A DNA stretch of 6,364 nucleotides from Alphaproteobacteria bacterium. GTDB lineage: Bacteria; Pseudomonadota; Alphaproteobacteria; Rhodobacterales; Rhodobacteraceae. Positions 1-5,243 of this stretch are shown piece after piece; position 1 is the first letter of the stretch, and each line of letters starts with the position of its first letter. Both the position numbers and the translations under genes were made by a program. The DNA lies in the NCBI GenBank assembly GCA_003694465.1, contig RFKM01000248.1, positions 1-6,364 of the forward strand, in the 5' to 3' direction. The notes under the pieces are model-generated. The model was not told the DNA's origin and did not search any database. It worked only from the letters and a program-made list of their open reading frames with translations.

Positions 1-441
<441 letters not shown>

Positions 442-471
442 TCAAATTCCGTTTGATATCCGGTCCGACGT

Positions 472-759
472 TCAGGCGACGATGCCCATGATGTCGGATT
501 CCTTCATGATCAGCATTTCCTGGCCGTCGATCGTGACTTCCGTGCCCGACCACTTGCCGAAGATGATCTTGTCGCCTTCCTTCACGTCCATCGGAATGCG
601 GTTGCCGTTCTCGTCGCGGGCGCCGTCACCGACCGCCACGACGATGCCCTCGGCGGGCTTTTCCTTGGCGTTGTCGGGGATGATCAGGCCACCAGCGGTC
701 TTTTCTTCACTTTCCACGCGGCGAACGAGCACGCGATCATGCAGGGGTTTGAATGCCAT
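472..759 (-). CDS. groES: 10 kDa co-chaperonin GroES
   Basis: Heptameric lid of the GroEL folding chamber in the cytoplasm. The 95-residue product matches the usual family length. It begins [16 protein letters not shown], the standard GroES N-terminus. The mobile-loop region that contacts GroEL is [18 protein letters not shown] (about residues 18-35), and the C-terminal half holds the conserved [14 protein letters not shown] strand region. The reading frame stays open 14 codons further upstream, to an ATG at 801, but that start would lie inside the CIRCE operator. The start at 759 is preceded by TTGAGGAG, with 7 nt between GAGGAG and the ATG, and matches all GroES homologues. It is the first gene of the groES-groEL operon and should be heat-inducible through the CIRCE element. 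Confidence 0.98.
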   Translation of the reverse strand: MAFKPLHDRVLVRRVESEEKTAGGLIIPDNAKEKPAEGIVVAVGDGARDENGNRIPMDVKEGDKIIFGKWSGTEVTIDGQEMLIMKESDIMGIVA

Positions 760-790
760 TTCGAGGCTCCTCAAGCCGTTGTTTCCAGTT

Positions 791-817
791 TTGGCACTCA
801 CCTTGGGCGAGTGCTAA
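791..817. promoter_or_regulatory. CIRCE operator (HrcA binding site) of groESL
   Basis: Read on the minus strand this is TTAGCACTC, a 9-nt spacer, then GAGTGCCAA. It matches the CIRCE consensus TTAGCACTC-N9-GAGTGCTAA at every arm position but one. It lies between the predicted -10 box and groES, about at the transcription start. HrcA bound here would block initiation, and release on heat stress would induce the operon. hrcA itself is not in the window. Confidence 0.95.
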
Positions 818-824
818 CGGCGCA

Positions 825-853
825 TAGCTAGGCAGATGCCGCGGCGCTGTCAA
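825..853 (-). promoter_or_regulatory. groESL housekeeping-type promoter
   Basis: On the minus strand a perfect -35 TTGACA (853 to 848) is separated by 17 nt from a -10 TAGCTA (830 to 825). The expected start of transcription is near 818, directly at the edge of the CIRCE element, which is the classical arrangement for HrcA repression. I see no separate RpoH-type promoter that is more convincing than this one. Confidence 0.75.
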
Positions 854-951
854 CGGGCCGGATGCAGAAAATCTGCCCCGCCTCGCCGCCCTTGCCGCCG
901 GCGCCGCGATGGCCTCGGCGCTTCGGGCCGCAGGCCCCGCGGCGGTGCGCG

Positions 952-1608
952 TCAGGCGCTGCTGCCCTCGTCGTCCGGCGCCTGTTCGGCAAGGCCATAG
1001 ACCCCCCGCGCGAGGCGCACGAACCAGCCGTAGTGATTGGCCCGCAGAATGGACGTCGCCCGGGCGACGCCGGTTTCGCGCGCCACCACCGCGCCCCGGC
1101 TCGGCCCCGCCTCGGCAAGAAAGGCGCGGATGCGCGTTGCGTCCTGCCGGTAGGCGGTGACGATCCGGCCCCGGGTGCCGCCGCTGTTCGGATCGCCCGC
1201 GCGGGCGGCAAACTCGCCCAGCAGCCGTGCCCGGCGGGGCGCAGAGCGGCGCGGCCGGAACGGGCCCGGGTCGGCATGGACTTGCACGAATCCATCTTCA
1301 AGCCGCACCGAAAGCACGCCAAGGCCCAAACGCTTGCACAAATCGACATTTCGCCGGAAGGCCCGCCAGCCCGCGCGCCCCGTCCAGCGCGGCACCGCGA
1401 CATAGACCGAATCGGTCATTTTCTGGCGCGCCACGGCCTGGTGCAGCAGGGTCAGCGAAAACCCGGTCTTCAACTCGACGATGACCAGATCCTCGCCGCG
1501 CAGCCCGACCACGTCGGCCGCGCCGACCTCGCCCTTCACCTCGAAACCGGCGGCCTCGAGATGGGCCTTCACCGGCGCATAGAGCTCGGTTTCCGCGTGC
1601 CGCGCCAT
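952..1608 (-). CDS. DUF2161 family protein, putative PD-(D/E)XK phosphodiesterase
   Basis: A 218-residue soluble protein that I recognise as a DUF2161 (COG5482-like) member. Its biological role is unknown. The N-terminal half has the layout of a PD-(D/E)XK nuclease fold: an acidic N-terminal helix (Glu6 and Glu8 in AETELYAPVK), then Glu28, Asp32 in GEVGAADVV, and Glu45-Leu46-Lys47 in VIVELKTGF. The D...ExK spacing (13 residues) suits a metal-dependent phosphodiesterase. HQAVARQ (56-62) and the strand VYVAVPR (68-74) follow. Residues about 115-150 are basic and Arg-rich. The C-terminal part (about 155-207), with VVARETGVARATSILRANHY, looks like a winged-helix or similar DNA-binding domain; this last point is inference. 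The start is preceded by AAGG 6 nt upstream. It is divergent from ppaC, with 98 nt between the starts. No signal peptide or membrane segment is visible, and no partner gene is adjacent. The family call is firm; the enzymatic activity is predicted from the fold only. Confidence 0.85.
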   Translation of the reverse strand: MARHAETELYAPVKAHLEAAGFEVKGEVGAADVVGLRGEDLVIVELKTGFSLTLLHQAVARQKMTDSVYVAVPRWTGRAGWRAFRRNVDLCKRLGLGVLSVRLEDGFVQVHADPGPFRPRRSAPRRARLLGEFAARAGDPNSGGTRGRIVTAYRQDATRIRAFLAEAGPSRGAVVARETGVARATSILRANHYGWFVRLARGVYGLAEQAPDDEGSSA

Positions 1609-1644
1609 GGCGTCCCTTCCGATGCTGCGCCTGCATCATGCGGC

Positions 1645-1673
1645 GTGACATCGCCGCCCGCGCCCCCTATAAG
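1645..1673 (+). promoter_or_regulatory. Promoter of the pyrophosphatase gene
   Basis: A -35 GTGACA (1645-1650), a 17-nt spacer and a -10 TATAAG (1668-1673) form a good vegetative promoter. The expected start near 1680 gives a short leader of about 27 nt, which holds the AAGGA ribosome binding site at 1694-1698. Confidence 0.65.
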
Positions 1674-1706
1674 ACGGCCGGACCCCGACTTCCAAGGAAA
1701 GCTGAC

Positions 1707-2627
1707 ATGACCACTCTCGTTTTCGGCCACAAGGCCCCCGACACCGACTCCACCGGCTCGCCGCTGATCTGGGCCTGGTATCTGAGCGAGGTCAAGGGCA
1801 CGCCCGCCAAGGCGGTGCTGCTGGGCGAGCCCAACACCGAGGCCGCCTTCGTGCTCAAGCGCTGGGGGTTCGAGACCCCCGAGATCATCGACGATGTCGA
1901 GCCCGGCCAGCCCTGCGTCGTGGTCGACACCAACAACGCCGCCGAGCTGCCCGACCACATCAACGAGGCCGACGTGCGCCAGATCATCGACCACCACAAG
2001 CTGGCCGGCAATCTGGAGACGAAAGGGCCGATCGACATCACCATCCGCCCGGTCGCCTGCACTGCCACCATCCTTTATGACCTGATGGGCGATGACACCG
2101 CCAAGATGCCCGAGGGCATCCGGGCGCTGGCGCTGTCGTGCATCCTGTCGGACACGCTCGAATTCCGCTCGCCCACCACCACCGAGCACGACCGCGCCGT
2201 GGCCGAGGACCTTGCCCATGAGCTGGGCATCTCGATCCCCGATTATGCCGAGGAGCTTTTCGCCGCGAAGTCCGACATCTCGGCCTTCAGCGACGCCGAG
2301 CTGCTGCGGATGGATTCGAAGAAATACGAGGTCGACGGGGTGAAGTTCCGCGTCTCGGTGCTCGAGACCACCGCCCCCAACATCCCCCTGAGCCGCAAGG
2401 CCAGCCTCATGGAGACCATGAAGCAGGTGGCCGAAGAGGACGGGGTCGATCAGGTTCTGCTCTTCGTCGTCGACATCCTCAACGAGGAGGCCACCCTGCT
2501 GGTGCCGAACGAGCTTGTGAAGACCGTCGCCGAAAAGAGCTTCGGCGCCCGGGTCGAGGGCGATGCGGTGGTGCTGCCCGGCGTGATGAGCCGCAAGAAG
2601 CAGATCATCCCGAACCTGAAGGTCTGA
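1707..2627 (+). CDS. ppaC: Manganese-dependent inorganic pyrophosphatase (family II, DHH)
   Basis: Hydrolyses inorganic pyrophosphate to two phosphates in the cytoplasm, pulling forward biosynthetic reactions that release it. The 306-residue length is that of the plain family II enzyme, without the regulatory CBS/DRTGG insert. The N-terminal DHH domain shows FGHKAPDTDS with metal ligands His8, Asp12 and Asp14, Asp74 in VVVDTNN, IDHHK with Asp95, His96 and His97, and Asp149 in SDTLEF. The C-terminal DHHA2 domain ends with the substrate-binding SRKKQ motif at 295-299. The segment after Asp74 is TNN, where the Bacillus subtilis enzyme, from memory, has HNE; the metal-bridging Asp itself is kept. 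The frame continues upstream to an ATG at 1638, but the start at 1707 has AAGGA 8 nt before it, lies downstream of the promoter, and gives the family N-terminus. A strong terminator follows, so this is a single-gene transcript. Confidence 0.95.
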   Translation: MTTLVFGHKAPDTDSTGSPLIWAWYLSEVKGTPAKAVLLGEPNTEAAFVLKRWGFETPEIIDDVEPGQPCVVVDTNNAAELPDHINEADVRQIIDHHKLAGNLETKGPIDITIRPVACTATILYDLMGDDTAKMPEGIRALALSCILSDTLEFRSPTTTEHDRAVAEDLAHELGISIPDYAEELFAAKSDISAFSDAELLRMDSKKYEVDGVKFRVSVLETTAPNIPLSRKASLMETMKQVAEEDGVDQVLLFVVDILNEEATLLVPNELVKTVAEKSFGARVEGDAVVLPGVMSRKKQIIPNLKV

Positions 2628-2650
2628 GCCCCGCGCGACCAAGGAAAACG

Positions 2651-2682
2651 AAACCCCGCCGGCGCCCACCGGCGGGGTTTTT
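2651..2682. terminator. Rho-independent terminator, likely bidirectional
   Basis: A 9-bp stem, CCCCGCCGG (2654-2662) with CCGGCGGGG (2669-2677), closes a 6-nt loop and is extended by A-T pairs. On the plus strand it runs into five T residues (2678-2682), ending ppaC 24 nt after its stop codon. On the minus strand the hairpin is followed by TTTCGTTTT, and it lies about 50 nt beyond the stop of the convergent rhodanese gene, so it probably ends that transcript too. Confidence 0.93.
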
Positions 2683-2725
2683 CATGTCAGGCTCGCCCGC
2701 CGTCGCGGCGCGGAGCAACCCCGCG

Positions 2726-3094
2726 TCAGGACGCCCCCGGCGCCACCGGCTGGTAGCCCTGCCGGGCGACGATCTCGATCATCCCGCCGGCGGCCGAGAT
2801 CACCTTGTTGTCGATCATCTGCGCCAGATACATGCCCGCCGCCTGGGTGCGGTTGCCCGAGCGGCAGACCAGAACCACGTCGCGCCCATCGGCGATGTCG
2901 TCCCGGATCGCGTCGAGAAAGCTCTGCGGATCCTGGAAGGTGACGAGCTTCGCCCCCTCGATCACCCCGGTCTGATACCACTCCGCCGGGGTGCGAATGT
3001 CGACGATGAGCGCACCCGAGGCGCGCATCTCGTCCACCGTCATCACCTTGTGCTCGAAACCCTCGATCTTCGGGCGGGCACCAAAACCGAACAT
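2726..3094 (-). CDS. Single-domain rhodanese-like protein, cytoplasmic
   Basis: A 122-residue rhodanese (thiosulfate:cyanide sulfurtransferase-like) domain protein, expected to carry sulfur as a persulfide on its active-site Cys. The active loop is CRSGNR at residues 77-82 with catalytic Cys77. Other family landmarks are MTVDEM at 18-23, VDIRTPAEW at 31-39, TGVIEGA at 42-48 and the GGM turn at 103-105. There is no signal peptide or membrane segment, so it should be cytoplasmic. The start has an excellent AAGGAG site 7 nt upstream; longer readings of the frame are not supported. It is a paralogue of the next gene: 45 of 65 residues are identical over a gap-free block ending at the CRSGNR loop. 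Each gene has its own promoter, with an AT-rich dyad over the -10 box. The sulfur donor and acceptor cannot be told from the sequence. Confidence 0.93.
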   Translation of the reverse strand: MFGFGARPKIEGFEHKVMTVDEMRASGALIVDIRTPAEWYQTGVIEGAKLVTFQDPQSFLDAIRDDIADGRDVVLVCRSGNRTQAAGMYLAQMIDNKVISAAGGMIEIVARQGYQPVAPGAS

Positions 3095-3127
3095 GGCCTT
3101 TCTCCTTCGCTGGCCGGGGCCGTCATA

Positions 3128-3149
3128 TTCACATTTTGTTATATGTGAA
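3128..3149. promoter_or_regulatory. Dyad operator over the -10 box of the cytoplasmic rhodanese gene
   Basis: A perfect inverted repeat, TTCACAT (3128-3134), 8-nt spacer, ATGTGAA (3143-3149), stands out as an AT-rich island in GC-rich DNA. It overlaps the predicted -10 hexamer and the start of transcription of the minus-strand gene, which is the position of a repressor site. Size and shape fit an ArsR/SmtB-type dimer, and persulfide sensors of that family control rhodaneses in related bacteria, but the regulator is inferred and no such gene is in the window. Confidence 0.7.
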
Positions 3150-3167
3150 CCGCCGCCGGCCTTCCAA
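3138..3167 (-). promoter_or_regulatory. Promoter of the cytoplasmic rhodanese gene
   Basis: On the minus strand, -35 TTGGAA (3167 to 3162), an 18-nt spacer and -10 TATAAC (3143 to 3138). Transcription would start near 3131, about 36 nt before the ATG. The same hexamer and spacing recur exactly 525 bp away, before the second rhodanese gene. Confidence 0.7.
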
Positions 3168-3207
3168 CCCCGGTCCTGCGCGTCATCGGGCCGCAGGTCA
3201 AGCCTTG

Positions 3208-3633
3208 TCAGGAGGGCGGCACCGTCCGGTAGCCGCTGGCGATCTCGCGCATCATGCCGCCGTCGATCGAGATGATGCGGTTGGGGATCTTGCCGGCAAG
3301 CGCCCGCGCCGCCCGCGAGGAGCGGTTGCCGCTGCGGCAGATCAGGATCAGGTCGCGCCCGTCGGCGATCTGCGGGCCGACCTTGGCGAGAAAGCGCGCC
3401 GGGTCGGTGAAGGTGACCAGCTGGGCGCCCTCGATCACCCCGGTCTCGGCCCATTCGGGCGGGGTGCGGATATCGACGACATGCCCGCCGCTGGCCTTCA
3501 TCTCGTCAACGGTCATGAAGGTGCTGGTCCAACCCGGATCGCCCGAGAAGGCCCCGAGCCCATAAGCGATGGCCGCAAGGCCCGCCAGACCCGCCGCGCC
3601 GTACCCCAGAAACTGTCGTTTGGTGAGACTCAT
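3208..3633 (-). CDS. Rhodanese-like protein with Tat-like signal/anchor, probably periplasmic
   Basis: A 141-residue protein with an N-terminal targeting segment followed by one rhodanese domain. Residues 1-9 (MSLTKRQFL) resemble a twin-arginine motif with Lys5-Arg6 in place of Arg-Arg, followed by a Gly/Ala-rich hydrophobic stretch at about 10-29. This suggests Tat export or an N-terminal membrane anchor with the domain in the periplasm; a cleavage site is not obvious. The catalytic domain has MTVDEM at 40-45, VDIRTPPEW at 53-61 and the active loop CRSGNR at 99-104 with catalytic Cys99. It ends shortly after GYRTVPPS, without a second domain. The start has a purine-rich AAGGGGG site 7 nt upstream. 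It lies 113 nt upstream of its cytoplasmic paralogue on the same strand and is divergent from the HAD gene. Likely role: sulfurtransferase or persulfide handling in the periplasm; substrate unknown. Confidence 0.9.
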   Translation of the reverse strand: MSLTKRQFLGYGAAGLAGLAAIAYGLGAFSGDPGWTSTFMTVDEMKASGGHVVDIRTPPEWAETGVIEGAQLVTFTDPARFLAKVGPQIADGRDLILICRSGNRSSRAARALAGKIPNRIISIDGGMMREIASGYRTVPPS

Positions 3634-3650
3634 CGGTCTGCCCCCTTTCG

Positions 3651-3676
3651 TATTCAGTTTTTCCTATATGTCACCC
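3651..3676. promoter_or_regulatory. Operator-like block matching the other rhodanese operator
   Basis: This 26-bp block is identical at 20 of 26 positions to 3126-3151 and sits at the same place relative to the promoter. The conserved core on the plus strand is TATTCA, TTTT and TATATGT. The dyad is less perfect here (TTCAG against TGTCA), so a shared regulator might bind more weakly. The shared block is seen directly; binding is inferred. Confidence 0.5.
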
Positions 3677-3692
3677 GGCCCGGCAATTCCAA
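3663..3692 (-). promoter_or_regulatory. Promoter of the exported rhodanese gene
   Basis: On the minus strand, -35 TTGGAA (3692 to 3687), an 18-nt spacer and -10 TATAGG (3668 to 3663), identical in geometry to the promoter of the downstream paralogue. Confidence 0.65.
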
Positions 3693-3758
3693 GGGGGTGG
3701 GCACTTTTCTTTTCGCGCGCCGGCGGGCAAAAGGCCCCAACGCCGAAAAGGAACACCC

Positions 3759-4640
3759 ATGACCCGGATCATCGACACCCTCGACGAGATTTCCGACCGC
3801 TACGATGCCCTTCTGTGCGATCTGTGGGGTTGCGTGCATGACGGCATCCGCCCCTACCCCGAGGCGGTGGCGGCGCTGGAGCGCTTTCGCGGCGCCGGGG
3901 GAAAGGTCGTTTTGCTCACCAATGCGCCGCGCCAGAGCAGCGTCGTGCGCGCCCATCTTGACGAGATGGGCCTGCCGCGCGCCGCCTATGACGCCATCGC
4001 CTCGTCGGGCGATGCGGCCCGTGCGGCAATGTATCGCGGCGTGGTGGGCGAGCGGGTCTGGTTCATGGGCGAACCCCACGACGAGGTGTTCTTCGCCCCG
4101 GCCGACCCGGAGCTGGTGGCCGACCCCGTGCCCATCGTGCGGGTGCCGCTGGAAGAGGCCGAGGGCATCGTCTGCACCGGCCCGTTCGACCCCCATGCCG
4201 ACCCGTCACAGCTGCGCCCGCAGCTGCTCCTTGCCAAGATCAACGGCCTGAAGCTGCTGTGCGCCAACCCCGATATCGTCGTCGATCGGGGGGAGACGCG
4301 CGAATGGTGCGCCGGCGCCGTCGCCCGGCTTTATGAAGAGATGGGGGGCGAAAGCCTCTACTACGGCAAGCCGCACCCGGCCATCTATGACCTTGCCCGC
4401 GCCCGCCTTGCCGCCCTCGGCGCCCTGCCCGACAACAGCCGCATCCTCGCCATTGGCGACGGCATCGGAACCGACATCCAGGGCGCCATGGGCGAGGACA
4501 TCGATTCGCTGTTCATCACCGGCGGCATCGCCGCCGCCGAAACCGGCACCCGCCAAGGCCAGCCCGACCCGAAGGCGCTCGAAGCCTTCTGTGCAAAGGC
4601 GATGGTTGCACCCACATGGGCCTGCGGCTCCCTGCGGTAG
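3759..4640 (+). CDS. HAD superfamily class IIA (NagD-like) protein, TIGR01459 type
   Basis: A 293-residue cytoplasmic HAD protein of the class IIA group, which includes NagD and p-nitrophenylphosphatase-like enzymes. I recognise it as the TIGR01459-type subfamily, common in alphaproteobacteria and without an established substrate. Motif I is DLWGCVHDG (21-29) with nucleophile Asp21; the usual acid/base Asp two residues on is Trp23. Motif II is LLTNA (52-56). The C2-type cap spans about residues 70-200 and includes CTGPFDP and CANPD (168-172). Motif III Lys204 lies in YYGKPHP, and motif IV is GDGIGTDI (233-240) with Asp234 and Asp239 for Mg binding. The start is set by AAGGA 6 nt upstream. It stands upstream of maoC and ribF in the same direction, but 91 nt separate it from maoC. 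A flavin- or phosphate-ester substrate is only a guess from ribF proximity. Confidence 0.88.
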   Translation: MTRIIDTLDEISDRYDALLCDLWGCVHDGIRPYPEAVAALERFRGAGGKVVLLTNAPRQSSVVRAHLDEMGLPRAAYDAIASSGDAARAAMYRGVVGERVWFMGEPHDEVFFAPADPELVADPVPIVRVPLEEAEGIVCTGPFDPHADPSQLRPQLLLAKINGLKLLCANPDIVVDRGETREWCAGAVARLYEEMGGESLYYGKPHPAIYDLARARLAALGALPDNSRILAIGDGIGTDIQGAMGEDIDSLFITGGIAAAETGTRQGQPDPKALEAFCAKAMVAPTWACGSLR

Positions 4641-4654
4641 GGCAATTTCCGGGC

Positions 4655-4682
4655 TTGATTTTCTGCGCCTGCAAAGTAATGT
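4655..4682 (+). promoter_or_regulatory. Possible promoter of the MaoC gene
   Basis: The 91-nt gap after the HAD gene is distinctly AT-rich. TTGATT (4655-4660), a 16-nt spacer and TAATGT (4677-4682) make a plausible promoter, with about 40 nt of leader before the MaoC start. Readthrough from the HAD gene is also possible, since no terminator separates them. Confidence 0.4.
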
Positions 4683-4731
4683 TCTTGCTCAAAGCGCAAA
4701 ATTTTTGCCCGAAAATTTCCCGGAGGGCCGG

Positions 4732-5175
4732 ATGTTGGACAACATGCCCCGTGGCACGATCGTCATCGAGGATCTCGAAATCGGCATGTCGCGCCACCTG
4801 ACCAAGCAGGTGACCGACCGCGACATCGAACTGTTCGCCGAGATTTCGACCGACCACAACCCGGTGCATCTCGACGAGGACTATGCCCGCGACACCATCT
4901 TCGAGGGCCGCATCGCCCACGGGATGCTCACCGCCGGGCTGATCTCGGCAGTGATCGGCGAGCAGTTGCCGGGGCACGGCACGGTCTACCTCGGCCAGAG
5001 CCTGAAGTTCATCGCCCCCGTGCGCCCCGGCGACGTTGTGCGCGCCGAGGTCACGGTCATGGATATCGACTACGCCCGCCGCCGGGTGCAGCTGAAAACC
5101 GAGTGCCACGTCGGCCACAAGCTGGTGCTGAAAGGCGAGGCGACGGTTCTGGCCCCCTCGGCCAAGTTCGACTGA
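4732..5175 (+). CDS. MaoC family (R)-specific enoyl-CoA hydratase-like protein
   Basis: A 147-residue single hot-dog domain protein of the MaoC/PhaJ group, which hydrates trans-2-enoyl-CoA to (R)-3-hydroxyacyl-CoA in the cytoplasm and can link beta-oxidation to polyhydroxyalkanoate synthesis. The hydratase-2 motif is complete: DHNPVHLDEDYA at 41-52, with catalytic Asp41 and His46 in the same spacing as the Asp/His pair of PhaJ. GRIAHGMLTAGLIS (59-72) forms the central helix region. The length is typical for PhaJ-like dimers. The start at 4732 has GGAGG 5 nt upstream; an in-frame ATG at 4744 lacks such a site. The frame stays open further upstream over the HAD gene, but that part is out-of-frame shadow. 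The gene order HAD, MaoC, ribF is, from memory, common in Rhodobacterales. Substrate chain length cannot be judged; phaJ is a reasonable but unproven name. Confidence 0.9.
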   Translation: MLDNMPRGTIVIEDLEIGMSRHLTKQVTDRDIELFAEISTDHNPVHLDEDYARDTIFEGRIAHGMLTAGLISAVIGEQLPGHGTVYLGQSLKFIAPVRPGDVVRAEVTVMDIDYARRRVQLKTECHVGHKLVLKGEATVLAPSAKFD

Positions 5176-5243
5176 ACGCGCGCCACGGCGCCCCGCCACC
5201 CTGCCCGCTTGCGCCCTGCCCGCGGGCGGTCTAATGGGCCTGC

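Noticed and set aside
901..937. Two small GC hairpins (901-921 and 925-937) after the DUF2161 stop, considered as terminators
   Set aside because: Stems of 5-6 bp without any T tract on either strand; expected by chance in DNA this GC-rich.
862..1710. 282-codon plus-strand open frame opposite the DUF2161 gene
   Set aside because: Product is Arg/Pro/Ala-rich with no recognisable motif, typical of an antisense frame in high-GC DNA; the minus-strand frame encodes a recognisable conserved protein.
1569..2669. 366-codon minus-strand open frame opposite ppaC
   Set aside because: It lies antisense to the intact pyrophosphatase, runs through the terminator, and its Gly/Val/Asp/His-rich product is a codon-mirror artefact.
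3128..3149. TTCACAT...ATGTGAA as a CRP or FNR site
   Set aside because: Arms are in the opposite order from the CRP pattern TGTGA-N6-TCACA and do not fit the FNR pattern TTGAT-N4-ATCAA; position over the -10 suits a repressor better.
3175..3197. Hairpin CCTGCG/CGCAGG between the two rhodanese genes, considered as a terminator
   Set aside because: A 6-bp stem with an 11-nt loop and no T tract; too weak to call.
5176..5243. FMN riboswitch upstream of ribF
   Set aside because: The gap is only 68 nt and lacks the conserved RFN-element segments; such riboswitches need well over 100 nt.
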